In this document: positions 10,561 through 20,481 of the stretch, piece by piece
Numbering within the stretch: position 1 is the first letter of the stretch
How the letters are laid out: the number at the start of each line of letters is the position of its first letter
DNA from: CAVUOA01 sp963742955
GTDB taxonomy: Bacteria > Bacteroidota > Ignavibacteria > Tepidaquicellales > OLB5
DNA: 64,000 nucleotides
Assembly: GCA_963742955.1 (NCBI GenBank)
Contig: CAVUOA010000008.1
Location: 62,001-126,000 of the forward strand
Direction of reading: 5' to 3'
Translations under genes and position numbers: made by a program
The notes under the pieces: generated by a model
The model's input: the letters and a program-made list of their open reading frames with translations, nothing else
What the model was told of the DNA's origin: nothing
The model's database searches: none

Positions 10561-12387
10561 TTACTTAATAAGAAGCATCTTCTTTACAGCTGTAAAATCA
10601 CCTGATTCTATTCTGTAGAGATATACTCCGCTGGCAAGATTGGAACCGTCAAAATCTACGGAATACGTTCCCGTGGCTTTGAACTCATTTACCAATGTTG
10701 CTACCTCTTTGCCCAGTATATCATATACTATTAACTTAACATTTCCTGACTTCGGCATTGTGTATGCTATCCTTGTTACAGGGTTGAACGGATTCGGATA
10801 GTTCTGGGACAGGTTGTATGTCAACGGCATTCCGCTATTTATGGTACCTATTCCTACTACTGCCGGTCCGCAGCTTATAACATCAAGGTTATTTACGCCT
10901 ACACTGCTTGCATTCATACCACCTACGCAGAATACTCTCAATGTGTCATTTATACATTTCGATGTTACACCTGCAAAGTTATTCGATACAGCTACGGGTT
11001 TACCCGAAATCATTGTCCATGTACCGCCTGCTATATTCCATACCCATGTTTCATCACTCTGAAGCCCTACTTCCCTTTCGCCTGCTACTACATAGAATTT
11101 ATCTCCGTATGCTGTGCCGCCTGTTCTGCTGATTCCGTTATAACTTACCGGTATACTTGGACCGGTTACCCAAGATATTGTCGATGCATCGCCGCCTATG
11201 GTTCCTATGGCTAATTCTTTTTTGTAGCCTGCGTTATATCCTGCTGCCATAAATATCTTATTGCCCGATATGCCCGTTGCATGTGACCTTCTTCCAAACG
11301 GACACGGTGAGGTGGTTATCCACGTATTGCTCGCCGGTCTGTATGCATATACTCCCGTACTAGGTGCCGCCCAGTTGCCGCTTACTACAAACAATACACT
11401 GTCTCCCCAGTTTACTGTGCCATGACCTGATAAGGCTGCCGGCATCGGTGCCTTTAATGTCCATGTACCTGTAGCAGGATTGTATTCATATGTATCAGTA
11501 GAACCTGTTGCTACTGATGAGCTTCCTCCAATGTAATAAAGCTTGTTTCCGCATGCTGTTAATGTTCCGCCTTCTTTTACCACTGGTAACGGTACGCCCG
11601 TTGACCATGTTCCGCGCCATGTATACCTGATTATTGTTGCTGATGCTACCCCTGATGCATCCGGCGTCTGGCAATAAAGCGTATCCCCTAACCAGGCTGC
11701 TGCCTCATAAAATGTGCCCGCCGGTAAATTTGCAAATGTGCCTGCCGGACACCACGCGGTTGAATATAGATTGCACGATGTCGGGGGGGCTGCTATATCT
11801 ATTCCGTTTTGAATAATCCTTGTATCCTGACTGGAATAGGTAAAAACACATGATGTTGTACCTGTGATATTATTTCTCCTCATAATACCCGTTGTACCCG
11901 CAGTTTGATAAACACTAAATCCAGTACCGGTGATTCCGCAATGCGAAACTTGTATGACAAGACTTTGTGCGGGATTATAAGTGAACGGTCTTGTAAGTGT
12001 TATCACCATCCATGTATTTGCAGTAGCCGTAAGAGCTGCCGAAGCATTATAATATACAGTATCTAGCTGACCACTGTAAATTACACCTGTAGGAAATGTC
12101 GTAAGAGCCGTTTGTCCCATTTTAATAGTGAGCTGCGTATAGGTGCCCGAACCTGATGCTGATATCCATATGTACAATTTGGTAATATTCCCCGCCGGTG
12201 CAGGAGTCGGCAAGCCGTATTCGCCCGGACCTATAAGCCACTGGGTCATAAATCCAGATGCAGCCAATGAGCCAAAAGGAAGTGAATTTCCTATACCGCC
12301 TGAATTGGCGTTGTAATACTGCGGCTGCGCAGTTAATGATGCAGTAAAAAGAAATGAAAAGATAAAAAATGCAGTAATCTTTTTCAT
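10561..12387 (-). CDS. Secreted kelch-repeat protein with T9SS sorting domain
   Basis: A 608-aa protein: signal peptide about 1-20 (ASLTAQ), an N-terminal module of about 175 residues (PQYYNANSGG... PAGNITKLYIW...) shared with the neighbouring 12690-14489 product, then kelch-type propeller repeats (about 230-500; GNKLYYIGGSSS, YEYNPATGTWTLKAPMP, GNKIFMAAGYN, GDKFYVVAGE), and a type A sorting domain (LSQNYPNPFNPVTRI ... VKKMLLIK). Kelch propellers bind ligands or glycans. It is likely surface-exposed or released. Enzymatic function not evident. Confidence 0.85.
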   Translation of the reverse strand: MKKITAFFIFSFLFTASLTAQPQYYNANSGGIGNSLPFGSLAASGFMTQWLIGPGEYGLPTPAPAGNITKLYIWISASGSGTYTQLTIKMGQTALTTFPTGVIYSGQLDTVYYNASAALTATANTWMVITLTRPFTYNPAQSLVIQVSHCGITGTGFSVYQTAGTTGIMRRNNITGTTSCVFTYSSQDTRIIQNGIDIAAPPTSCNLYSTAWCPAGTFANLPAGTFYEAAAWLGDTLYCQTPDASGVASATIIRYTWRGTWSTGVPLPVVKEGGTLTACGNKLYYIGGSSSVATGSTDTYEYNPATGTWTLKAPMPAALSGHGTVNWGDSVLFVVSGNWAAPSTGVYAYRPASNTWITTSPCPFGRRSHATGISGNKIFMAAGYNAGYKKELAIGTIGGDASTISWVTGPSIPVSYNGISRTGGTAYGDKFYVVAGEREVGLQSDETWVWNIAGGTWTMISGKPVAVSNNFAGVTSKCINDTLRVFCVGGMNASSVGVNNLDVISCGPAVVGIGTINSGMPLTYNLSQNYPNPFNPVTRIAYTMPKSGNVKLIVYDILGKEVATLVNEFKATGTYSVDFDGSNLASGVYLYRIESGDFTAVKKMLLIK

Positions 12388-12640
12388 TTTAACCTCGTTT
12401 TAAAATTTATAAAAAATGTTTCTTAATGAAACGAATAAATTCTCAACAAGTTAAAATAAGATTAATATCCTGCCGTAGTCATGAAGGACTGTGTCTGAAT
12501 AATCTCAATATTGAAATCCTCAATATGGGACATTAAAATTATTCGTAGTAGCACTTGTAAAATCCACAAATTTTGTTCGATAATCAAGAGGGAAAACCAC
12601 AGATGATACCTGAAATAATTTATAAAACTATGCGAAACAT
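12388..12640. other. Intergenic spacer, no gene seen
   Basis: AT-rich 250-base stretch upstream of the kelch gene. It must hold that gene's promoter, but no TAnnTTTG site stands out. No ORF or repeat was recognised. Confidence 0.4.
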
Positions 12641-12672
12641 AAAAAAAGGGGCTTTTTCAAGCCCCTTTTTTG
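12641..12672. terminator. Strong terminator of the 12690-14489 gene
   Basis: AAAAAAAGGGGCTT, a short loop and AAGCCCCTTTTTT form a stem with A and T tracts on both sides. The GGGGCTTTTTCAAGCCCC core is identical to the hairpin at 10500-10521. Confidence 0.8.
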
Positions 12673-12689
12673 TTAATCAGATTACGTTT

Positions 12690-14489
12690 TTATTTCATTA
12701 ATACCATCTTCTTTGCATCAACAAAATCGCCTGCCTGTATTTTATATACATATACTCCGCTTGCAAGATTCGAAGCATTGAAATCTATTGTATGATTTCC
12801 TGCTGTTGTGAATTCATTCACAAGAGTTGCAACTTCTCTTCCGAGTATGTCATATACAACTAAGCTTACATTCCCTGCCTTCGGCAGTGAAAATGCTATC
12901 TTTGTTGACGGGTTGAACGGATTTGGATAGTTCTGTGACAATGCATAATCAGATGGTACCTGATTATGATTGTTCGTTATACCCGATATCAGTTCATAAT
13001 ATCCCGCTATACCGCCTGTCGATGTTACTGACCAGCCGCGGATTATGTTTCCGTCTAGTGTCAGGTTCATTGCCTGGTATGTGCCTGTGCCTGTATACTG
13101 AGATGCAAAGTTTGCTCCGTTATCGCTTGACCAGTATATGTCCGAACCTCTGTCATACCAGAACCTGTTCAATACATTGTTAATTGAATATATTGTTCCT
13201 GTTCCCGGCAATGTTGCCGTTGCCCAGTTTGCTCCGCCGTCGGTTGACATAAGACCTATTGTCTGGCCTGTGAAGCCGATGCCGCCGGTGTTGAACGTTA
13301 CACTGTATGTATTTGCGCTTCCGGTGGTTGCTCCAAATTGCCATGATGACCCAAAGTTTGTGGAGTAATATACCCTCGTGTTATTTGTTCCATACCAGAG
13401 GTTATTACCGTTCAGCCACATAGCATTGTTCCAGCCTGCTTCGGTTCCTGCCTGGGGAACATATAAGCCTGTTGAATCCCATGTTGCTCCGGCATCTGTG
13501 CTCTTCCATAATGACCATCTTGCCCCTACGGGGTCGCCGTACATGAAGCCTGTGTTTGCATTCTGGAATTTTATATCATCTATAAATCCGCCCGTCTGGG
13601 TAAATACCTGTGTCCAGGTTGTTCCCCCATCGGTTGTTCTGTATACAAACGTTGCTGCGGGTGAAGTGGATACAAGGCATGTGCTTGCGCTTAATCCGCA
13701 GATGCAGTATACATCAGCTGTACCTATTGGGCCGCCTGTTACGTTTGTCCAGTTATCTCCGCCGTTAGTTGTTCTCAGAACAACTCCGCCGTTACCCCCT
13801 ATCCAGCCTACAGTCTGGTTTACTGCGCTGACTGTATTAAGTGATGTGGTTACCCCCGAGGTCTGTGATACCCAGCCGTTTGGTGGTGCTGTGGAAATAT
13901 CTACTCCGCAATTAACAACATATAATGATGTTCCACCGTATGTAAATGGACATCCGCCGGTACTATATGTACGCCTGTTAACAGCACTTGCCGTATGCTG
14001 CAAACTATAACCTGTAGTAGTACCTGTTGCTGAACACTGCTCAATTTGAACAACAAGACTCATTGTAGGATTATAAGCATATGGATGGTCTAATGTGAAC
14101 CCAACCCATGTCTGAGCTGCTCCCTGTATAGTCACTGTGTCTCTTGCATAGACAGTATCCCATGTGCCAGTATAAAGAGAACCGGATGGTAATGCGGTCA
14201 GTGCAGTTTGACTGAATAATAACTTGAACTGATGATATTGAGCAGGACCTAATGGATACCCTGTTGATATTCTCACATAATAATGAGTAATATTCCCGGC
14301 AGGTGCACCTGAAGGCTGATTAAATTCACCCGGTGCAATGAGAGTTTGAATCATTTTTCCCGCCGCCTGGTTAAACGGAAATGAGTTGTAAGACGTGCCG
14401 TTATCATAATTATAGTATCCCGGTGTTTGAGAAAATGCTGTAGCAGCTAAAAGAAAGAACAACAGTAAAAGAACAGTAATGTTTTTCAT
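12690..14489 (-). CDS. Secreted Ycf48/BNR-like propeller protein with T9SS sorting domain
   Basis: A 599-aa protein: signal peptide about 1-20 (TAFSQ), an N-terminal module about 22-195 (PGYYNYDNGTSYNSFPF..., PAGNITHYYVRI) related to that of the kelch protein next door, then a BNR/photosystem II assembly factor-like propeller (about 200-495; VVLRTTNGGDNWTNV, YRTTDGGTTWTQV, WKSTDAGATWDS), and the sorting domain (LSQNYPNPFNPSTKI ... AKKMVLMK). The C-terminal 1.1 kb is almost identical to the 53597-55548 gene in opposite orientation. Presumed extracellular binding or adhesin-type protein. No catalytic motif seen. Confidence 0.85.
   Translation of the reverse strand: MKNITVLLLLFFLLAATAFSQTPGYYNYDNGTSYNSFPFNQAAGKMIQTLIAPGEFNQPSGAPAGNITHYYVRISTGYPLGPAQYHQFKLLFSQTALTALPSGSLYTGTWDTVYARDTVTIQGAAQTWVGFTLDHPYAYNPTMSLVVQIEQCSATGTTTGYSLQHTASAVNRRTYSTGGCPFTYGGTSLYVVNCGVDISTAPPNGWVSQTSGVTTSLNTVSAVNQTVGWIGGNGGVVLRTTNGGDNWTNVTGGPIGTADVYCICGLSASTCLVSTSPAATFVYRTTDGGTTWTQVFTQTGGFIDDIKFQNANTGFMYGDPVGARWSLWKSTDAGATWDSTGLYVPQAGTEAGWNNAMWLNGNNLWYGTNNTRVYYSTNFGSSWQFGATTGSANTYSVTFNTGGIGFTGQTIGLMSTDGGANWATATLPGTGTIYSINNVLNRFWYDRGSDIYWSSDNGANFASQYTGTGTYQAMNLTLDGNIIRGWSVTSTGGIAGYYELISGITNNHNQVPSDYALSQNYPNPFNPSTKIAFSLPKAGNVSLVVYDILGREVATLVNEFTTAGNHTIDFNASNLASGVYVYKIQAGDFVDAKKMVLMK
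12757..13885 (-). repeat. Propeller/sorting-domain module, copy A of a dispersed inverted repeat
   Basis: This segment is nearly base-for-base the reverse complement of about 54356-55483, covering the propeller and most of the sorting domain of two T9SS genes. Identity falls off sharply at the propeller start and near the extreme C-terminus. Confidence 0.85.
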
Positions 14490-14766
14490 TTTGGTCTCCC
14501 TGAAAATTTATTTAATGAACTACTTACTTTGACGTGATATTATTCTAATAAATTCGATTAAATACAATGATTAAAATTCTAATTTATGATAAAACAGCAG
14601 TTTATAACGATAAAATTTTTAAAAGTATAAAAATTGATTTTGCATTACTTAAGATATTTACCTGAAGAGATGAACAATTCTGAAGATGAATCCAATGAAG
14701 AGTCTTAATGAAAAAAGCTGCCATGAAACTAATACACGACAGCAATTACTATATAAAATTATTTGT

Positions 14767-15654
14767 TTATTTTGAGGCAGTTTGCAAAGTCATTTGCTCA
14801 CTTTCGAGTCGTCTCAACCGCATTGAATCGGTTCTGAAACGTTTACTAAACAAACCTAGAAAATAATTTCTGAATATGTACCACCAGAAGCTGCGTTCTA
14901 TTAAAGAGCTGTCAATCAGGTGTTCTATCTTTTTATGTTCGGCGGGTGTTTTGCTCCAATGGAGCCCTGCTACTTCGTGGTGTATTGTATGATATCCGTT
15001 ATTGAACAGCATGAAATTTAAGAAGCCGGTAAAATTTCTTGAGTGGTTATATTCTGACATTTCATTTGCATGAACGTGCTGAACATAGTTAAATATCAAT
15101 ACACTGAAAAGTGATACCTGCTGGGGTATAATAACAAACAAAATAGCTTTCTTCCAATCAATCAAAAGCGCCGCGCCAATCCAGATTACTAATATCAGGT
15201 ATTGTGAAATATTCAAAAAGAACCTGCTCCTTTTATTTCGGTAGAGGTCTTTTAAATAATCTCTGATTGCTTTCTGCTGGTAGAATCCGCTGATAGTAGG
15301 ATATGATAAAAGCGTAACAAGATTGTTTTTTTCGCTGAAGCGGTATGTAATAGTATAATCGCCAATCCTGTTATTCATTTTATGGTGATTTTTATTATGC
15401 GTCGGAATCCACGCAAACACAGGGAAACCGTAAAATACCGTCAGCCACCAGTCAGTTAATGTGTTCATAATTTTCGATTTCCAGATTTGTACATGATTGT
15501 GATTGTGGGTGATAACGGACACCGAAACGGATAAGAACAGGTAAACCGCGTAAATTGCCGGGTTTACTCCTGTAACCTGCCACTGTATAATTAGCAGTAC
15601 AGATGTTATAATCATATAGATTATAGTCTTAATATCTGCTTTGTATCTAAGCAT
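14767..15654 (-). CDS. Membrane fatty acid desaturase family protein
   Basis: A 295-aa membrane protein with the three histidine boxes of di-iron desaturases/hydroxylases: HNHNH (50-54), HNKNHH (86-91) and HTIHHE (about 224-229). Hydrophobic segments lie at about 10-28, 31-48, 70-85, 145-165 and 170-190. The family inserts double bonds into acyl lipids using O2 and an electron donor, which implies some oxygen exposure; other members act on carotenoids or sterols. Monocistronic, with a -7-like element about 45 bases upstream. Confidence 0.85.
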   Translation of the reverse strand: MLRYKADIKTIIYMIITSVLLIIQWQVTGVNPAIYAVYLFLSVSVSVITHNHNHVQIWKSKIMNTLTDWWLTVFYGFPVFAWIPTHNKNHHKMNNRIGDYTITYRFSEKNNLVTLLSYPTISGFYQQKAIRDYLKDLYRNKRSRFFLNISQYLILVIWIGAALLIDWKKAILFVIIPQQVSLFSVLIFNYVQHVHANEMSEYNHSRNFTGFLNFMLFNNGYHTIHHEVAGLHWSKTPAEHKKIEHLIDSSLIERSFWWYIFRNYFLGLFSKRFRTDSMRLRRLESEQMTLQTASK

Positions 15655-15699
15655 TTATTTGGATATTAAATTGAAAAAACCGTTTGTTAAATACCAATC

Positions 15700-15707
15700 C
15701 AAAGTTA
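15700..15707 (-). promoter_or_regulatory. Bacteroidota-type -7 element (TAACTTTG)
   Basis: TAACTTTG on the minus strand matches TAnnTTTG and lies about 45 bases upstream of the desaturase ATG. The -33 element is not obvious. Confidence 0.35.
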
Positions 15708-16156
15708 GAAAGGATAATGTGTTAATTATTAAACCAGATTGGATGACCGTGTTGTTTAAGTAATAAAGAAGACCCATCTTCAAACCAATTTGATAAAACG
15801 ATATAAGATAATTAATTTTCTTATAACATGATATATAACCGCTTAAAACCTGTATTAATTCCCATAAACCTCTTCAAAAAACAAGCACTTACCTAACCTA
15901 CGATTTATTAATTTGCTATTATCAAAATTAATATGTAAGTTAATATTGATTGAGAGCAAAAAAGAGTAAAAAATAGCTTTCGGTTAATTGGGTCGAAAAA
16001 TTCTTATTTGGATTAATAACTTCAGGTTTCTTCGGTTTTAACCACATAAAAGATACTTTCTCCAGAATTCACCGGATTGTCAGTTTAACTCGAAATTTTC
16101 TTTAATCGAACTTTTCAAAAATGTATTGCTTGTTCAGGCAGTGCATTAAATATAAC

Positions 16157-16173
16157 GCCCAAGTGGGCAGGAG
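16157..16173 (+). promoter_or_regulatory. Hairpin abutting the Shine-Dalgarno of the RRM gene
   Basis: GCCC AAGT GGGC (16157-16168) forms a 4-bp stem with a tetraloop, immediately followed by AGGAG (16169-16173) 8 bases before the ATG. The stem could affect ribosome access; this is inference only. Confidence 0.35.
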
Positions 16174-16181
16174 AACAAAAA

Positions 16182-16466
16182 ATGAACATTTATGTAGGAA
16201 ATATTCCTAGAGAAACATCTGAAGCAGCTATTCGCGAAGCATTTGAGCAGTACGGTGAAGTTACAAGCGTAAGCTTGATTAAAGACAAATTCACCAATAT
16301 GCTTAAAGGATTCGGATTTGTTGAAATGCCGAAGAAAGAAGAAGCAGAGAACGCTATTAAGAACCTTGATGGAACGATGTTTGATGGCAGACCGTTGACA
16401 GTCAATCCGGCAAAACCAAGAACTGAAAACAGAGATAGAACGAAAAGATATAATTCACGTTACTAA
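16182..16466 (+). CDS. RRM-domain RNA-binding protein
   Basis: A 94-aa protein made of a single RNA recognition motif: RNP2 at 2-7 (NIYVGN) and RNP1 at about 43-50 (KGFGFVEM), with the conserved aromatic residues present, followed by a short basic tail (KPRTENRDRTKRYNSRY). Small RRM proteins of this type in Bacteroidota and cyanobacteria bind single-stranded RNA and are often cold- or stress-induced. A good AGGAG lies 8 bases before the ATG and a terminator follows. Confidence 0.9.
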   Translation: MNIYVGNIPRETSEAAIREAFEQYGEVTSVSLIKDKFTNMLKGFGFVEMPKKEEAENAIKNLDGTMFDGRPLTVNPAKPRTENRDRTKRYNSRY

Positions 16467-16490
16467 CAGATAGTTTAGCAAGGCATTGAT

Positions 16491-16518
16491 AAGCCGGGTT
16501 TATCCCCGGCTTTTTTTA
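16491..16518 (+). terminator. Rho-independent terminator
   Basis: AAGCCGGG (16491-16498) pairs with CCCGGCTT (16505-16512), followed by a run of T. Confidence 0.8.
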
Positions 16519-16615
16519 TTGCTGAAAATAAGCTTTAATGATTTTAAATGGAATGCTGATGTAATCTTATTTGTTATTATATTTCGAGTATGGGTAAAAT
16601 TGCTGATACGGGAGA

Positions 16616-17124
16616 ATATCACAAATATGGACTGTCGGTCACTCAACAAGAACGATAAATGATTTATTTATATACTGAAATACCATAACATAGAACTTCT
16701 CGCCGATATACGAACCTATCCCGGCTCAAAACGTTACCCGCAATTTAACAAAAGCTCACTTGATGTAACACTCGCAGGAAACCGCATTGAATATATCCAC
16801 ATTCTTGAATTAGGCGGAAGAGGTAAACCGTCACCAAACTCAAAAAAAATGCATTGGAATAACGCAGCATTTAGAGCATATACCGATTACATGGAAACAG
16901 ATTCTTTCCTTAAAGGCATATCACTGCTGAAGACTATATCCGGTGCAAAACGTACAGCAATGATGTGCGCAGAGGCGCTGTGGTGGAAATGCCACAGAAG
17001 TTTAATATCAGATTACCTTACCGAAAACGGAATACAGGTAATTCATATCACAGATAAGAATAAAGCGGATATCCATATTTTAAGAAGTCGGGAAGATACA
17101 ATTCAAAAAGAGCTGTTTGGATAA
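16616..17124 (+). CDS. DUF488 family protein, frameshifted
   Basis: Reading two frames gives a typical DUF488 protein: IWTVGHSTRTIND from about 16625, then after a one-base loss in the T run near 16663 the frame continues FIYILKYHNIELLADIRTYP, KRYPQFNK, a region with the family's GGRG motif, and MMCAEALWWKCHRSLISDYL (the conserved C.E...CHR signature). DUF488 proteins have no firmly assigned role. The start codon is unclear; no ATG precedes the conserved GHSTRT in frame, which suggests a further defect or a non-ATG start. The coordinates given begin at the first in-frame codon after an upstream stop. Confidence 0.7.
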
Positions 17125-17131
17125 GTTAGGG

Positions 17132-20005
17132 CTAGCCTAGAGTTTTAGATAAAAATTTTCCGGTGTGTGATTTTTTGTTTTTTGCTATTTCTTCAGGTGT
17201 GCCCGACGCAACTACATAACCGCCTTTATCTCCGCTCTCCGGACCAAGGTCAATTATATAATCAGCGCATTTAATTACTTCAAGATTATGTTCAACCACA
17301 ATAATAGAATTCCCTTTTGCAAGAAGCTCATCTAAACTCTTCAGCAGCTTTGAAATGTCAAACAAATGCAAACCCGTAGTGGGCTCATCAAAAATAAACA
17401 ATGTTTTTTCGCCGGGTGACTGGAATGAAAGATGATAGGCCAGTTTTATCCTCTGTGCTTCACCTCCTGAAAGCGTTGTTGCAGATTGTCCCAGTCTAAG
17501 GTAGCCCAGTCCTACATCTTCGAGTATTTTCAGCTTCTGTGTTATCTTCGGAAAATCTTTGAAAAATATTATCGAATCACTAATACTCATTGCCAGAACA
17601 TCAGAAATATCTTTGCCATTATACTTTACTTCAAGTATTTCACTTTTGTATCTCTTGCCTTTGCATGAATCGCACTCCAGGTATATATCAGCCATGAACT
17701 GCATCGCAATCTTAATCACACCTGAGCCTTCGCAGGTTTCGCATCTGCCGCCGGGTATATTGAACGAAAAGCTTCCTGCAGAGAACCCTTTGATTTTTGA
17801 TGAAGGCAGTGAACCGTAAAGCTCACGTATGAGGTCAAAAATCTTCAGATAAGTTACAGGATTTGAACGCGGTGACCTTCCGATTGGAGTCTGGTCAACC
17901 AGTTCAACAGCATTTAGCTGCTGCCACCCTTTTAACTCTGTATAAGAGCCGATTTTTTCGTTATATATTCCGTCAATTCTTTTTTTCAGAGCGCCGAAAA
18001 GTATATCGCTTATCAGGCTTGATTTACCCGAGCCGCTCACACCTGTAACGCAAACAAACACACCCAGCGGGAAATCGACATCAATCTTCTTAAGATTGTT
18101 TTCGTTTGCTCCTTTGACAGAAATAAATCCGTGCTTTCTTTCCCTGCGTTTTTTGGGGTATTCAATTTTCATTTTGCCTGAAAGATATTTACCTGTGAGC
18201 GAGCCGTTATCTTTTGCAATTCCTTTTATATCCCCCGAATAAATAATTTCTCCGCCGTATTCCCCTGCTTTGGGACCTATATCCACTATGTAATCGCTTG
18301 AGTTTATTAATTCAAGGTCATGCTCAACCACAATTACCGTATTGCCTATATCACGCAGTGATTTTAATATTTTTATTAAACGGTCATTATCTCGCGGATG
18401 AAGCCCGATACTCGGTTCATCCAATACATAGATTGAACCGACGAGTGATGAGCCAAGTGATGTAGCAAGATTAATTCTCTGGCTTTCCCCTCCTGAAAGC
18501 GTGCTTGTAAGACGGCTTAGCGTTAGATAACCCAGCCCGACCTCATGGAGATATTTTAAGCGGCTGCGGATTTCATCAAGTATTCTTCCTGCAATTTCAA
18601 CTTCCTGCTGATTGAGCTTAATATCTTTGAAGAAATGATAAAGCTCTTCAATGTTGCTGTTGACAATATCTTCTATTGTTTTATTATGGAACTTCACATA
18701 GAGCGCTTCTTTTCTTAAGCGCGAGCCGCCGCAATCAGAACATCTTGTATATGCCCTGTAACGGCTGAGCAGTACACGGTAATGAATTTTATAAGCCGCT
18801 TCTCGCTCAACCATTTTGAAAAACTTATTTACGCCTATGTAATCACCTGCCCCGTTATAAACTTTATTAACTTCTTCTTTGGTTAGCTCTCTGAACGGTT
18901 CATGAATTCTTATGTTATGCGCTTTCGATGCTGCTATTAAATCACTCAAGTGCCTGCTGTGTTTAGGAGTTGAAAACGGGTGAATAGCATTCTGGAAAAT
19001 GGATTTATTTTTATCGGGTACAATTAAATCGGGGTCAAGGTCGATTGTTTCACCGAAGCCCTGGCATTTGGGACATGCGCCTATCGGGTTATTAAAAGAA
19101 AACAGAAGCGGCTCGGGCACTTCAAAGCGGATTCCGTCCAGTTCAAGGTGAAGATTATAATTGTATTCCTTATAATTTTCTTTTTCATCATCACCGGAAT
19201 CATCAATCAGCACAGATAAATAACCGTCGCCTTCGGCATAAGCCTGTTCAAGCGAATCGGTAATTCTCTGCCTAAGCTCTTCGTCTTCTTTTTTAAATAC
19301 GAGTCTATCGACAATAACCTTAGCATCGGTGAGCTTAAAATCTTTATGCTCCGGTTTCTGATTAAGGTCAATTAATTCATTTCCCAGAAACAACCGGAAA
19401 AATCCTTTTTGCTTGAGGTTTTCAAGTTCCTGTTTTGCGGATTTTGCTTCATGTATATGAATCGGGAAAGTTATATAAATCTTTATTTTGGATTTCGGCG
19501 CAGCTTTATACGCGTACAGGAAGTTCAGTATCTCCTCAATTGTATCACGCTTAACTTCTTTACCTGAAACAGGACTGAATGTTCTGCCCGCTCTTGCAAA
19601 AAGCAGTCTTAGGTAATCATAAATTTCGGTTGAAGTGCCGACGGTACTGCGGGGATTGCGCGCTGGCGATTTGATTTCAATTGCCATCGAAGGCGCGAGT
19701 CCCGTGATGGAATCAACATCGGGCTTGTTAATACGTTCCAGAAACTGCCGCGCGTATGATGAAAGGCTTTCTATATAGCGCCTCTGCCCTTCGGCATAAA
19801 TTGTATCGAAAACCAGCGAAGTCTTGCCCGAACCGCTTAAGCCTGTAACAACTATAAGCTTATTATGCGGTATTTCAACGTCGATATTCTTTAAGTTGTT
19901 GACACGAGCGCCTTTAATTACGATTGACTCGTGGTCTTTGCTTACCTTATTTACCGGTGATTTAGTTTTTTTGAGTTTTTTGCATTTTAATATAATACCG
20001 AACAT
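17132..20005 (-). CDS. uvrA: Excinuclease ABC subunit A
   Basis: A 957-aa protein, the usual length for UvrA. Two ABC ATPase halves are visible: Walker A GLSGSGKT at 55-62 and GVSGSGKS in the second half, signatures TLSGGESQRI and TLSGGEAQRI, and Walker B VLDEPSIGLHP and IFDEPTTGLH. Zinc-binding cysteine pairs are present (CPKCQGFG; CSDCGGSR; CETCEGSG ... CDSCKGKRY). UvrA dimer recognises bulky DNA lesions and loads UvrB for nucleotide excision repair. There is an N-terminal extension of about 27 residues before the usual IVIKGARVNNLKN start, so the true start may be internal. No uvrB nearby. Confidence 0.97.
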   Translation of the reverse strand: MFGIILKCKKLKKTKSPVNKVSKDHESIVIKGARVNNLKNIDVEIPHNKLIVVTGLSGSGKTSLVFDTIYAEGQRRYIESLSSYARQFLERINKPDVDSITGLAPSMAIEIKSPARNPRSTVGTSTEIYDYLRLLFARAGRTFSPVSGKEVKRDTIEEILNFLYAYKAAPKSKIKIYITFPIHIHEAKSAKQELENLKQKGFFRLFLGNELIDLNQKPEHKDFKLTDAKVIVDRLVFKKEDEELRQRITDSLEQAYAEGDGYLSVLIDDSGDDEKENYKEYNYNLHLELDGIRFEVPEPLLFSFNNPIGACPKCQGFGETIDLDPDLIVPDKNKSIFQNAIHPFSTPKHSRHLSDLIAASKAHNIRIHEPFRELTKEEVNKVYNGAGDYIGVNKFFKMVEREAAYKIHYRVLLSRYRAYTRCSDCGGSRLRKEALYVKFHNKTIEDIVNSNIEELYHFFKDIKLNQQEVEIAGRILDEIRSRLKYLHEVGLGYLTLSRLTSTLSGGESQRINLATSLGSSLVGSIYVLDEPSIGLHPRDNDRLIKILKSLRDIGNTVIVVEHDLELINSSDYIVDIGPKAGEYGGEIIYSGDIKGIAKDNGSLTGKYLSGKMKIEYPKKRRERKHGFISVKGANENNLKKIDVDFPLGVFVCVTGVSGSGKSSLISDILFGALKKRIDGIYNEKIGSYTELKGWQQLNAVELVDQTPIGRSPRSNPVTYLKIFDLIRELYGSLPSSKIKGFSAGSFSFNIPGGRCETCEGSGVIKIAMQFMADIYLECDSCKGKRYKSEILEVKYNGKDISDVLAMSISDSIIFFKDFPKITQKLKILEDVGLGYLRLGQSATTLSGGEAQRIKLAYHLSFQSPGEKTLFIFDEPTTGLHLFDISKLLKSLDELLAKGNSIIVVEHNLEVIKCADYIIDLGPESGDKGGYVVASGTPEEIAKNKKSHTGKFLSKTLG

Positions 20006-20190
20006 AAAAGATGAGGAAAATTCTGATTAAATGAAATGGAAAAAGTGGTCTTTTGAGATGGAGACACCATGTCATTCCCGCCCCTGCAGCTCAACTTGCC
20101 GAGACGCGACAGGCAGGTTGTAGAACTAATCTGTATTATATTGCACATTTTATTTTTCCGCAAAAACTTCATTACTTCAAGTAACGGCAA

Positions 20191-20249
20191 GCCTGCCTGT
20201 CTACGCCAGGTAGACCTGTCAGTGCCAGGCAGGCCTGCTGCAGGCAGGT
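20191..20249. repeat. REP-like palindromic cluster (CCTGCCTG / CAGGCAGG)
   Basis: Several overlapping inverted copies: GCCTGCCTG at 20191, CCAGGCAGGCC around 20226-20235 and CTGCAGGCAGG at 20239-20249. The GTCTACGCCAGGTAGAC core is a second, nested palindrome. Confidence 0.7.
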
Positions 20250-20393
20250 AAAAAAACTGGCCCTTATGTGCAGTTTTTCTAAAAGATTAACCACAGAGAA
20301 GCAGAAACGCAAGGTTCAACACTTAAACACTTCGCACTCGAGACACTCAACTGACTCTGCACTCCTACCCCCCCCCCCATAACTTAAAGTTAT

Positions 20394-20454
20394 AACAAGT
20401 TATCAAAGTGCCCTCTAATCGCAATATTTTTTAAACAAGTTATCAAACTGCCCT
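20394..20454 (+). repeat. Two 21-bp direct repeats, 40-bp period
   Basis: AACAAGTTATCAAAGTGCCCT at 20394-20414 recurs at 20434-20454 with one change (G to C). Only two copies are present, with a 19-base spacer between them. Confidence 0.6.
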
Positions 20455-20460
20455 TAAATT

Positions 20461-20481
20461 GCCTGCCTGCTGCAGGCAGGC
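20461..20481. repeat. Perfect palindrome, CCTGCCTG family
   Basis: GCCTGCCTGC, one T, GCAGGCAGGC: a 10-bp stem with a single central base, followed by GGTTTTT so that it could also terminate transcription. Confidence 0.7.

Larger units (their letters stand above)
15655..16181. other. Divergent intergenic region / long leader of the RRM gene
   Basis: A 527-base AT-rich region between the desaturase and the RRM gene with no convincing ORF. It holds the desaturase promoter near its left end and probably a long 5' leader for the RRM gene. The only clear structure is the small hairpin at 16157-16168 next to the ribosome binding site. Confidence 0.45.

Noticed and set aside
13378..14010. 210-codon plus-strand open frame inside the 12690-14489 gene
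   Set aside because: Shadow of the propeller repeats; a matching shadow occurs in the other module copies.
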